DNA from: Microbacterium sp. | GTDB lineage: Bacteria > Actinomycetota > Actinomycetes > Actinomycetales > Microbacteriaceae | NCBI RefSeq assembly: GCF_017305435.1 | Contig: NZ_JAFKIP010000004.1 | Coordinates: forward strand, 62,001 to 126,000 | Length of the DNA: 64,000 bases | Direction of reading: 5' to 3' | Shown: positions 17,211-24,124 of the stretch, one piece after another | Layout of the letters: every line of letters begins with the position of its first letter | Position numbering within the stretch: the first letter of the stretch is position 1 | The notes under the pieces: model-generated | Seen by the model: the letters and a program-made list of their open reading frames with translations, nothing else | Database searches by the model: none | Told to the model about the DNA's origin: nothing | Program-made: the position numbers and the translations under genes

Positions 17211-17854
17211 GGAGTTTCCTTCTGTACTTCATGTGGAGCGGCAGGCGGAGTCGCCAACCAGCGGGGAGTGAGGGCGACGAGTTGATCGACGATCTCATCG
17301 TCACTGAGGTCGATCGTCCCAAGGAGCCACGCGACAAGCACCGACGCGACGCCTCCCGCGGTATGGATCGCGGTGACACGAGGATTCACCGATGCGTCGT
17401 TCCGGGTGCCTGCCACCGCGCTTTCGAACACCTCGATCGCGTACGACGCAACGAATCTCTCGTATGCGGCTCGCATTGCGTCGATGGCCAAAGCCGATCG
17501 ATACATCTCGAAGTGTGCGACGAGGTGGCCGACGAGAAGCTCGTATCCACCGCGGGCAATCGCCTCTCGCGACGAGGGTTCGGAACCGGTGGTGATGGTC
17601 GTGCGGATCTCGGACAGGTTCTGCGCGAGGAAGGCCGAGGCGAAGTCGTCGAGATCTGTGAAATGCGTGTAGAAGGCGCTTCGGCTCACGCCTGCTGCCT
17701 CCACCAGTGTGCGAACGGTGAAGGGCTTCCGGCTCGATGTGGCCAGGTCGGCGGCCGCGCTGAAAAGGCGCGCCATCATTCGCCTCGTTCGTGGATCCAT
17801 CTCCGTCGCCGCGCGACCCATGCGGGGTTCGAACATCACGCTGGTGGGTCTCAT
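17207..17854 (-). CDS. TetR-family transcriptional regulator
   Basis: 215 residues from ATG 17854. The frame stays open upstream to 18052, but that extension has no domain character. The helix-turn-helix is FTVRTLVEAAGVSRSAFYTHFTDLDDFASAFL, preceded by MMARLFSAAADL. The C-terminal helices are those of a ligand-binding TetR domain. It overlaps carD by four bases, so the two form an operon. A 12-bp palindrome 24 bp upstream suggests autoregulation. It could also act on the convergent MpaB-like gene, although that gene's operator has a different sequence. Confidence 0.82.
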   Translation of the reverse strand: MRPTSVMFEPRMGRAATEMDPRTRRMMARLFSAAADLATSSRKPFTVRTLVEAAGVSRSAFYTHFTDLDDFASAFLAQNLSEIRTTITTGSEPSSREAIARGGYELLVGHLVAHFEMYRSALAIDAMRAAYERFVASYAIEVFESAVAGTRNDASVNPRVTAIHTAGGVASVLVAWLLGTIDLSDDEIVDQLVALTPRWLATPPAAPHEVQKETP

Positions 17855-17878
17855 TGCCTCAACACTAACAGAACTTAT

Positions 17879-17890
17879 GGACACATGTCC
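17879..17890. promoter_or_regulatory. Candidate autoregulatory operator of the TetR-carD operon
   Basis: Perfect palindrome GGACACATGTCC just upstream of the TetR start on the minus strand. The call rests on symmetry and position. Confidence 0.4.
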
Positions 17891-18161
17891 GCGAAGTGTC
17901 GTCGACGCAGTGCCGAGTCGTCGACTCAGGGCCGCGAAGGAGGTGCTCCTTCTGGCGGTGACTCCGATGAATATGTCAGTTCGACGAAGTGAGACACTCG
18001 ACGTGATCCCGCCAGAGAGACTCCTCTCAGAGGCCGACCACCCCGACGGCAATCGCTACCGACGGGCAGCTCGCCCACCAGGCAACATCGCCGATGTCGA
18101 GATAGCTGCAGCCGTCCGGCACGGCATCACCCCCCAGGCAACTCGCGAACGGGCCTGTCGG
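17891..18161. other. Gene-free stretch before the second att copy
   Basis: 271 bp between the TetR promoter and att copy B. No start with a ribosome site, no motif and no strong hairpin were found. It is probably the decayed end of the older island. Confidence 0.4.
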
Positions 18162-18280
18162 AAAACGTGACGAGTAGAGTGCATTCCTGAAACGCAAAAT
18201 CCCTGGTCAAGAGGTCTAACATGGATCATCATGATGCCCGGGGTCAAGCGGTCGCAAGTTAGAATCCTGTCATCCCGACC
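18162..18280 (+). repeat. Degenerate element end (att copy B): mutated tRNA-Pro(GGG) 3' fragment
   Basis: Bases 18237-18280 match the tRNA-Pro fragment of copy A with about four substitutions and a one-base deletion; the T loop has become TTAGAAT. AAAACGTGACG at 18162-18172 and TCCTGAAACGCAAAA at 18185-18199 match copy A at the same spacing, as does a terminator-like hairpin just downstream. The mutations mean it is no longer under tRNA selection and is older than copy A. Genome-signature heptamers become frequent right after it, so this is the probable boundary of native chromosome. Confidence 0.75.
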
Positions 18281-18475
18281 GGAACGCCCCGGTAGAGCTG
18301 AGGATCTGCCGTCGGGCGCGTGGAGCCACCTGGCCGCCTTCGAGGTGAGGTGGAATCGGTGGAACGTCGCCCGCACCCTCACGAGCGTGTGCGCTGTCGC
18401 ATGCGTCGCGGGTGCGGGTTAGCGACACCGATTCGACGAGAGCGGCGGGCATCGGGGGCTCACTTCGCACTTCGT

Positions 18476-18505
18476 TTGACCTTCGCACCGTGACAGGGTT
18501 TTGCT
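18476..18505 (+). promoter_or_regulatory. MerR-type promoter/operator upstream of the HEAT-repeat gene
   Basis: TTGACC at 18476-18481 resembles a -35. The overlapping near-palindrome CCTTCGCACCGTGACAGGG (18480-18498) fills the spacer, as MerR-family activator sites do in promoters with a 19-bp spacer. Seven of nine base pairs match. The -10 (TTTGCT region) is weak, as expected for activator-dependent promoters. No merR gene is adjacent. Confidence 0.45.
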
Positions 18506-18522
18506 GAGTGCAGGAGGTGGTC

Positions 18523-19899
18523 ATGATGACCCAGACAGAGAAGAAGTCCGGTGCGGATGCCAAACTCCGGGAGGCGCTCGCAGCCGACGCCTCGTCCGCC
18601 CGGCTGCAGGCAGCACTCTCCGCAGGAACCCATCCCGATCCCGCGTTCATTGAGGTGCTCGTTGCGCGCTGCGCGATCGAACCGGACTTCTACGTGCGCG
18701 ACATGCTTACGTGGGCGCTGATTCGTCATGATCGCGCAGAGGTCACTCGCCGGGTGCTCACGGAACTGGCATCCAACGTCCCGCAGGCGCGGAGCCAGGC
18801 GTTGCACACACTGTCGAAGATCGCCGACCCCGACACGTGGCCGGCGATCACCGCAGAACTGCTGCACGACGAGAATGACGACGTCGCCCGCACGGCCTGG
18901 CGAGCGGCCGCCGGCCTGGTGCCGGAAGGCCAGGAGGTGCCGCTCGCGGAGATCCTGGCCACGCAGTTCGGGCGCGGTGATCGCGACGTGCAGTTGAGTC
19001 TCAGTCGCGCGTTCGCAGACATCGGACCCGCCGCGGCACCGGTCGTCGAGCGTGCGAAGGCCCACGGCGAGGACGCAGCCCGACTGCACGCGATCGCGAC
19101 CGAGCGGATCATGGCCGACCCCGAGGAAGGCTTCGACGCCGCCATCGCCGAGGCGCGAAAGGCTGTCGCGCTCCTGGCCGCGCCGCGTGTGGACGACCTG
19201 GTCCGCGTCCGCTCGAGCGAACCCACCGACTGGCGCGACGTGCTCCGCACGATCGCCCTGATGCGCGGCTTCGACGCGGACGACGCCTCTGAGCGCCAAC
19301 GTCTCGCCCTCTCGCTCGGAACCAGCGAGCAGCGAGACATCCGCTCGATCGTGGATGCCGCATTGACCGAGACCGACCCCAACGCGGCCGGTGCCCTGGA
19401 CTGGTCGATCGCACGCATCGGACACTCCGCCCTCCCGCTGATCATCGGCGCACTGGAATCACCCGAAGACCATCTTCGGCACCGCGCGGCAGAGATCCTC
19501 AGTCGCATGCGGACGCCCGAGGCATCCCACGCTCTCGCGGAGTGCATCCGCCACCCGGACGTCGTCGTCCGCGGACACGCCGCACTCGCCCGCGGACAAC
19601 GGGGGGAAGCGGACGCGATCCCGGCCCTGTTCGAACTCGTCGCGGCGGGCCATCGCGATGTCGAAGCGTCGGACATGCTCGCGGCCCTCGCTGCGCAGCC
19701 GAGCAACGAAGACGGCATCCTACGGCTCATCGGTGCCGCGTTCTCGGCCAGCGGCGCTGCGGAGCGCCTGCGCCTCACCGCGACACTCGCCGACATCCCT
19801 TCGCCCGCGGCCGACGCAGTCCTGGCAGAGCTGACCGCCGATCACGATCATCGGGTCGCGCTCACCGCAACATCGATTCTCCGCTCACGCACGCGCTGA
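18523..19899 (+). CDS. HEAT-repeat protein
   Basis: 458 residues from ATG 18523 (a second ATG follows at 18526), with AGGAGG ending 5 nt upstream. The sequence is a run of ~30-residue helical pairs of HEAT type, such as RSQALHTLSKIADPDTWPAI, HRAAEILSRMRTPEASHAL and VRGHAALARGQRGEADAIP. There is no enzymatic motif, signal or membrane segment. Such proteins are scaffolds, and relatives in Actinobacteria are often under MerR-type control, which fits the promoter. The gene is the first after the island boundary. Its partner and role are unknown. Confidence 0.75.
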   Translation: MMTQTEKKSGADAKLREALAADASSARLQAALSAGTHPDPAFIEVLVARCAIEPDFYVRDMLTWALIRHDRAEVTRRVLTELASNVPQARSQALHTLSKIADPDTWPAITAELLHDENDDVARTAWRAAAGLVPEGQEVPLAEILATQFGRGDRDVQLSLSRAFADIGPAAAPVVERAKAHGEDAARLHAIATERIMADPEEGFDAAIAEARKAVALLAAPRVDDLVRVRSSEPTDWRDVLRTIALMRGFDADDASERQRLALSLGTSEQRDIRSIVDAALTETDPNAAGALDWSIARIGHSALPLIIGALESPEDHLRHRAAEILSRMRTPEASHALAECIRHPDVVVRGHAALARGQRGEADAIPALFELVAAGHRDVEASDMLAALAAQPSNEDGILRLIGAAFSASGAAERLRLTATLADIPSPAADAVLAELTADHDHRVALTATSILRSRTR

Positions 19900-19911
19900 C
19901 GGCGCGCAGAT

Positions 19912-19947
19912 GATCCCCCTGGCCGCGCTCGGCGGCTCAGGGGGATC
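19912..19947. terminator. Bidirectional terminator hairpin
   Basis: GATCCCCCTG (19912-19921) pairs perfectly with CAGGGGGATC (19938-19947), with a further inner stem GCCGC/GCGGC. It lies between the convergent HEAT-repeat and SRPBCC genes. Confidence 0.75.
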
Positions 19948-19955
19948 GTGAGTCT

Positions 19956-20432
19956 CTACTTGTAGAAGCCCTCGCGGAGGTTGATGCCGTGCTCGACCCA
20001 CGCCTTGAGGGCGGCGAGCATGCCGGTCCAGCCTTCGCAGTTGCCGAACGCGTGTGCGGCGCCTTCGTCGGTCACGAGCCAGGAGGACTCGGTGATCGTC
20101 ACGAGGGTCCGGGTGTCGCCGTCGATCGGGTCGAACGAGAACGTCACCCTCGTCGCGCCCTTCTCGCCGGTGGTGGCGACGCCGTCCCACTCGATGACGA
20201 TTCTTCGAGGAGGATTCGCCTCCACGACGGTGACGGGAAGGATGCCGGGGAAGTCGTGGAACTCCCACGTCACGTCGGCTCCGGAAACGAGGCGCCCGTG
20301 CGCGCCGCCGGTCGTGAAGTAGCTCGAGAGCCGGGCGGGATCCGCCACGGCCTCGTAGACCTCCGCGCGCGGACGTGAGACGCGCCCGGAGACGGTGAAG
20401 GACAGCGTGTCGAGCGGCGATGCATCAGTCAT
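19956..20432 (-). CDS. SRPBCC-fold (AHSA1-like) protein
   Basis: 158 residues. It has the AHSA1/SRPBCC pattern: an N-terminal strand and helix (PRAEVYEAVADPARLSSYF), a central sheet with VTWEFHDFPGILPVTVVEANPPRRIVIEW cut by loops, and a long C-terminal helix (GWTGMLAALKAWVEHG). It is divergent from an ArsR regulator with only 16 bp between the start codons. The ArsR-SRPBCC pairing is common, and such proteins are thought to bind hydrophobic ligands. No ligand can be named. Confidence 0.85.
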   Translation of the reverse strand: MTDASPLDTLSFTVSGRVSRPRAEVYEAVADPARLSSYFTTGGAHGRLVSGADVTWEFHDFPGILPVTVVEANPPRRIVIEWDGVATTGEKGATRVTFSFDPIDGDTRTLVTITESSWLVTDEGAAHAFGNCEGWTGMLAALKAWVEHGINLREGFYK

Positions 20433-20451
20433 GTTGTATTTTTATCACATG
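20430..20451. promoter_or_regulatory. Shared operator covering both start codons of the ArsR/SRPBCC pair
   Basis: The 22 bp from one start codon to the other form an interrupted palindrome with arms CATGT..TA and TA..ACATG around a T-rich centre. It is the most AT-rich stretch nearby. A dimeric ArsR protein bound here would cover both translation starts. Both genes lack room for a leader and are probably leaderless. Confidence 0.5.
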
Positions 20452-20775
20452 TCAATCCGGGCTGACCAGATCACCGACGACGATCGCGTGTTCATGGCGC
20501 TGGCGTCGCCCGTGCGTCGCCGTCTGCTCGACGCCCTCAAGCAGTCGACGCACACCACGGGGTCGCTGTGCGCGCTGCTGCCGGAGCTCGACCGGACGAC
20601 GGTGCTGCAGCATCTGCGCGTACTGGAGAGGGCAGAGCTCCTCACCGGCCGCAAAGTCGGTCGCGAACGGCACTTGTCTCTCGCGCCGCTGCCGATCAAA
20701 CGCATCCACGATCGCTGGATCAGCGATTACGCGCGTGCCGCGGTCGACCTGCTCGAAGACCTCGGCCGCGCGTAG
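20449..20775 (+). CDS. ArsR-family winged-helix regulator
   Basis: 108 residues from ATG 20449; the earlier in-frame ATG at 20422 lies inside the SRPBCC gene. The wHTH reads FMALASPVRRRLLDALKQ, TTGSLCALLPELDRTTVLQHLRVLERAELL, then the wing GRKVGRERHLSL. The helix-3 region lacks the ELCVCDL metal-binding cysteines, so it is not a classical arsenic or metal sensor. It probably represses itself and the divergent SRPBCC gene through the palindrome between them. Confidence 0.88.
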   Translation: MSIRADQITDDDRVFMALASPVRRRLLDALKQSTHTTGSLCALLPELDRTTVLQHLRVLERAELLTGRKVGRERHLSLAPLPIKRIHDRWISDYARAAVDLLEDLGRA

Positions 20776-20782
20776 CCGGTTC

Positions 20783-21379
20783 TCAGTTCGCGTGGGATGC
20801 CGCTTCGGCCGCCAATCCGATCGCGTCGTCGAGGTAGGACAGTGCCGCATCGGGGTCGACGCGCACGACCGTCATCGCGGCGATGACGTACGCCGTGCAG
20901 GCGCTGGCGGTGCGCTGAGAGGCCGCCGCGTCGAGATCGGGATGCGCGGCGGCCATACCCTTCGCTATCGCCGACGAGAGCTCGAGACGGTACGCACGCA
21001 CGACCGCGCGCGCCGTCTCGTCGTCGGCGACCGACGTCGTCGCGGTGTTCAGCAGGAGGCATCCGTTCGAGGCCAGCGGCAGTGCGGGGTCGGCCATCGC
21101 TGCGCGCAGGCCGGTCAGGTAATCGACGAGCGCTCCGGGCGCGACATTATCCGTCTGCAGTGGCGCTAAGCGCGGGCGCACCACCTCGGTGAGGTAGGCG
21201 TCCACAGCGGCGTCGAACAGCCCGCGCTTGCTGCCGAAGCTGTGGTAAATGCTCGAGCGGCTGAGACCCGTCGCCTCCTCGAGCTCGGGCACGGCGGTCG
21301 CCTCGAACCCCCGGTCCCAGAACACGCCGAGGGCGGCGCGCGCGGCATCCGTCTCGTCGAAGCTGCGTGTGCGGCCCAT
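20783..21379 (-). CDS. TetR-family regulator of the DUF1304/MDR operon
   Basis: 198 residues from ATG 21379, preceded by GGAGG; an upstream extension to 21436 would run through the operator. The helix-turn-helix is TAVPELEEATGLSRSSIYHSFGSKRGLFDAAV, preceded by AARAALGVFWDRGFEA. The C-terminal ligand domain has the TetR_C pattern of the YxaF/AcrR-like group that often controls detoxifying oxidoreductases. It is divergent from DUF1304 and an MDR reductase, with a long perfect inverted repeat between them. Confidence 0.88.
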   Translation of the reverse strand: MGRTRSFDETDAARAALGVFWDRGFEATAVPELEEATGLSRSSIYHSFGSKRGLFDAAVDAYLTEVVRPRLAPLQTDNVAPGALVDYLTGLRAAMADPALPLASNGCLLLNTATTSVADDETARAVVRAYRLELSSAIAKGMAAAHPDLDAAASQRTASACTAYVIAAMTVVRVDPDAALSYLDDAIGLAAEAASHAN

Positions 21380-21401
21380 GTCTGCCTCCGGTTTGCGTAA
21401 T

Positions 21402-21429
21402 GACCGTTCCAGTATATATTGGAACGGTC
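21402..21429. promoter_or_regulatory. TetR operator, perfect 10-bp arms
   Basis: GACCGTTCCA (21402-21411) and TGGAACGGTC (21420-21429) flank GTATATAT. It lies between the divergent TetR and DUF1304 genes, 37 bp before the latter. The AT-rich centre may double as a -10 for one or both directions. Confidence 0.75.
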
Positions 21430-21465
21430 GGTTCACTAACCGGCATCCCCGACCGAGGAGCCCTC

Positions 21466-21852
21466 ATGATCATCGCCGGACTCGTCTTCGCCGCGCTCGC
21501 CGCGCTGCTGCACGTCTACATCTTCTGGATGGAGTCGCTCGCGTGGGACGGCCCCCAGGCCCGCAAGACCTTCGGCGTCCCCGACACGGAGCGCGAGGCG
21601 ACGCGCGGCTTCGCGTTCAATCAGGGGTTCTACAACCTCTTCCTCGCGATCGCGGCGATCCTGGGCATCGTCGTAACGATCGCCGGTGCCTCGGCCGTCG
21701 GCCTGACGCTCGTGCTCACCGGAACGGGTTCGATGCTCGCCGCCGCGCTGGTGCTCCTCCTCTCGTCGCCCGACAAGCGGCGCGCCGCGGTGACGCAGGG
21801 CTTCCTGCCGCTCCTCGCCGTCGTCGCGATCGTCATCGGCCTGCTCGTCTGA
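21466..21852 (+). CDS. DUF1304 membrane protein
   Basis: 128 residues from ATG 21466. Four hydrophobic segments span almost the whole chain. The family motifs HVYIFWMESLAWDGPQARKTFG near the N-terminus (read here in two parts) and FNQGFYNLFLA are both present. DUF1304 proteins are small inner-membrane proteins of unknown function, often under TetR control beside oxidoreductases. It is followed at 47 bp by an MDR reductase in the same direction, probably one transcript. Confidence 0.85.
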   Translation: MIIAGLVFAALAALLHVYIFWMESLAWDGPQARKTFGVPDTEREATRGFAFNQGFYNLFLAIAAILGIVVTIAGASAVGLTLVLTGTGSMLAAALVLLLSSPDKRRAAVTQGFLPLLAVVAIVIGLLV

Positions 21853-21899
21853 GCGGGCCCCGCTCTCCCTCCATCAGAGACACCAGAAAGTAGACACGC

Positions 21900-22877
21900 A
21901 TGCGCGCGCTCGTCCACGACACCTTCGGCGACCCCGCCGACGTCCTCCGCGTCGCGGAGGTCGACACCCCCGAGCCCGGACCGGGCCAGGTGCGGGTCCG
22001 CACCCTCCTCGCTCCGATCCACAACCACGACCTGTGGACGATTCGCGGCACGTACGGCTACAAGCCCGAGCTGCCGGCACGCTCCGGCACGGAGGCGCTC
22101 GGCGTCGTGGATGCCGTCGGCGAAGGCGTCACGACGTTGCAGCCCGGCCAGCGCGTCGTCACGGGCGGAACCTTCGGCGTGTGGGCCGAGTACTTCGTCG
22201 CTCCTGCCGCCGCGCTCATCCCCGTGCCGGACGGCATCGCCGACGAGGCCGCCGCTCAGCTCGTGTCGATGCCCTTCAGCGCCCTCAGCCTCCTCGAGTA
22301 CCTCGATGTCGAGCCGGGGCAGTGGATCGCGCAGAACACCGCGAACGGCGCGGTCGGCCGCCTCGTCGCGCAGCTGGCCGCGGCGCGTGGCATCCATGTC
22401 CTCGGTCTCGTTCGGCGCGCCGACGGCGTCGACGAGCTCGCTGCGGCGGGCATCACCGGCGTCGTCGCGACCGATCAGGACGGCTGGCGTGAGCGTGCGC
22501 TCGAGATCACCGGTGGTGCGCCGATCGTCGCGGGCGTCGACTCGGTCGGAGGGTCATCGAGCGGCGACGTCCTCTCGCTCCTCGCCGAGAACGGCACGCT
22601 CGTCGTCTTCGGCGCGATGGCATCGCCGACGATGGAGCTGCCCTCCGGGGCCGTCATCTTCGGTCAGCTCACCGTCAAGGGCTTCTGGGGCAGTAAGGTC
22701 AGCGCCGCGATGGACCCCGCCCGGCGGGCGGCGCTGATCGGCGAGATCATCACGCGCGTCGCCGAGGGGTCACTGTCGCTCCCGGTGGCCGCTGTCCACG
22801 CGTTCGACGATGCGGCCGTCGCGGCGCGCGAGAACTTCGCACCGGGCCGCGTCGGCAAGCTGCTGTTGCGCCCCTGA
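21900..22877 (+). CDS. Zinc-independent MDR reductase (quinone/enoyl reductase type)
   Basis: 325 residues. The GroES-like half begins MRALVHDTFGDP and has PGPGQVRVR and GTEALGVVDAVGEGV. The Rossmann half starts NTANGAVGRLVAQLAAARG and carries GLVRRADG, pointing to NADPH. No Zn-binding Cys cluster is visible. The sequence resembles 2-enoyl thioester/quinone reductases of the MDR superfamily. With DUF1304 and a TetR repressor it looks like an inducible response to a reactive electrophile or quinone. Substrate unknown. Confidence 0.88.
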   Translation: MRALVHDTFGDPADVLRVAEVDTPEPGPGQVRVRTLLAPIHNHDLWTIRGTYGYKPELPARSGTEALGVVDAVGEGVTTLQPGQRVVTGGTFGVWAEYFVAPAAALIPVPDGIADEAAAQLVSMPFSALSLLEYLDVEPGQWIAQNTANGAVGRLVAQLAAARGIHVLGLVRRADGVDELAAAGITGVVATDQDGWRERALEITGGAPIVAGVDSVGGSSSGDVLSLLAENGTLVVFGAMASPTMELPSGAVIFGQLTVKGFWGSKVSAAMDPARRAALIGEIITRVAEGSLSLPVAAVHAFDDAAVAARENFAPGRVGKLLLRP

Positions 22878-22887
22878 GTCCACGAGT

Positions 22888-23331
22888 TCACCCTGACGTC
22901 GAGCGCCCGCGGGACAGCGCGGCATCCAGCTCGTCGAGGATCCGCGCGCATGTTTCGACGTCCTCGGGCGTGCCCGACAGCTCGAATTCGAAGAGCACCG
23001 GACGGCCGGATGCCGCGGCGAGCTCGCGCGCGGCGGCCTGGTAGTACGCGCCGAAGTTGCGGTTGCCCGAGCCGATGATCCCGACGAGCCGGCGCCGGTT
23101 CGCGGGGGAGCGCAGGAACGCCTTCACGGGAGCCGGGAGTGTCACTTCGTCGGCGTTGCCGGCCTTGTACGAGGGGGTGAGGAGCACCCAGGGCGTCTCC
23201 AGCTCGCGGCGGCGCACCGCGGCATCCGCCAGATTGTGCGTTTCCCGCCCCGTCGCAGCGGAGAGGTGCTCGGCGAAGCGCCCCGTCAGGTTCGACACCG
23301 ACGAATAGTAGTAGACGGGAACGGATGCCAC
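22888..23331 (-). CDS. nrdI: NrdI flavodoxin-like protein of class Ib ribonucleotide reductase
   Basis: 147 residues, full length. NrdI features are VYYYSSVSNLTGRFAEHL at the N-terminus, WVLLTPSYKAGNADEVTLPAPV, FLRSPANRRRLVGIIGSGNRNFG, and FEFELSGTPEDVE near the end. NrdI with FMN supplies the oxidant that builds the Mn(III)2-tyrosyl cofactor of NrdF. It normally sits in an nrdHIEF operon. Here it stands alone, convergent with the MDR gene 10 bp away, with no nrdE or nrdF nearby, so the reductase must be elsewhere in the genome. Confidence 0.9.
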   Translation of the reverse strand: MASVPVYYYSSVSNLTGRFAEHLSAATGRETHNLADAAVRRRELETPWVLLTPSYKAGNADEVTLPAPVKAFLRSPANRRRLVGIIGSGNRNFGAYYQAAARELAAASGRPVLFEFELSGTPEDVETCARILDELDAALSRGRSTSG

Positions 23332-23400
23332 GGCTCCAGTCTGCGCGGCACGCCGCGGCCGCGCTTCCGCCCGCCCCGGGTCAATTCGCCGTCTCCGCGC

Positions 23401-24033
23401 TCAGCCGAGCGATCCGCGCTCCAGTCCCAATGTCCACTCCGTGACGTCGGCGACGAAGCGCGCGTGGACCGGGTCGTCGAGTGCGCCCGCGCTGTTGGCA
23501 TACGAACCGCTGCCGTCGACGGCGAGCAGGATGCGGGTGCACGCGGCCTCCGCGTCGACGTCGGCGAAGACGCCCGCGTCGATGCCCGCCTGCACGATGC
23601 CGATGAGGGCCGTCCGGTCGAGACGGTCCTGCTCGTCGAGGGCCGCACCGAGCGTGGGGGAGAAGCGGGAGAGATGCCGCGCATTCAGCCACATGCGCGC
23701 CAGGGGCGCCGACGCGCCGCTGCGCAGATGGTCCACGAAATGGCGCAGGCGCGCGAGGGGCGTGCCGTCGGCGGGGAAGAAGTGGTCGCGTTCGCGCACG
23801 GCCGCCTGGACGAACGCTTCGATGACCAGGTCCTCTGCGGCGGGGAAGTAGTGGGTGATCAGCCCGGGCCGCACGCCGAGTCGCTCGGCGACCGACCGCA
23901 ACGTGATGCGCTCGAGCCCCTCGTCGATCGCGATCGCGGCGGCGGCGTCGAGGATCTCGGCGCGGCGCTCTTCGGGGCGTTTGCGCACCCGTGGAACGGC
24001 TTCGGAAGAAATGCTTGACGTCACGCCCGCCAT
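23401..24033 (-). CDS. TetR-family regulator of the permease/amidohydrolase operon
   Basis: 210 residues from ATG 24033; the frame is open for another 218 codons upstream across the permease gene, but that is antisense. The helix-turn-helix is ITLRSVAERLGVRPGLITHYFPAAEDLVIEAFV, in the BetI-like subgroup, and the C-terminal half is a typical ligand domain. It is divergent from the NCS1 permease with three GACCAAT half-sites between them. It is closely similar in layout to the TetR protein at 31.5 kb, and the two bracket the catabolic cluster. Confidence 0.87.
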   Translation of the reverse strand: MAGVTSSISSEAVPRVRKRPEERRAEILDAAAAIAIDEGLERITLRSVAERLGVRPGLITHYFPAAEDLVIEAFVQAAVRERDHFFPADGTPLARLRHFVDHLRSGASAPLARMWLNARHLSRFSPTLGAALDEQDRLDRTALIGIVQAGIDAGVFADVDAEAACTRILLAVDGSGSYANSAGALDDPVHARFVADVTEWTLGLERGSLG

Positions 24034-24047
24034 GTTATTGAATGTGT

Positions 24048-24077
24048 GACCAATAGTCCATTGGTCATGCGACCAAT
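24048..24077. promoter_or_regulatory. TetR operator with three half-sites
   Basis: GACCAAT (24048-24054), ATTGGTC (24060-24066) and GACCAAT (24071-24077). The first two form a perfect inverted repeat with a 5-bp spacer, and the third adds an overlapping second palindrome with a 4-bp spacer. It lies between the divergent TetR and permease genes. Confidence 0.7.
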
Positions 24078-24124
24078 ACGAATGACCGTCGCCGAGCACC
24101 GTGGCTCGGTCCGAGAGGAAGCCC

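Noticed and set aside
1-18300. Search for an integrase or excisionase inside the two islands
   Set aside because: None found. The integrase is expected next to the intact tRNA to the left of the window, so the element calls rest on the att repeats, the relaxase and composition.
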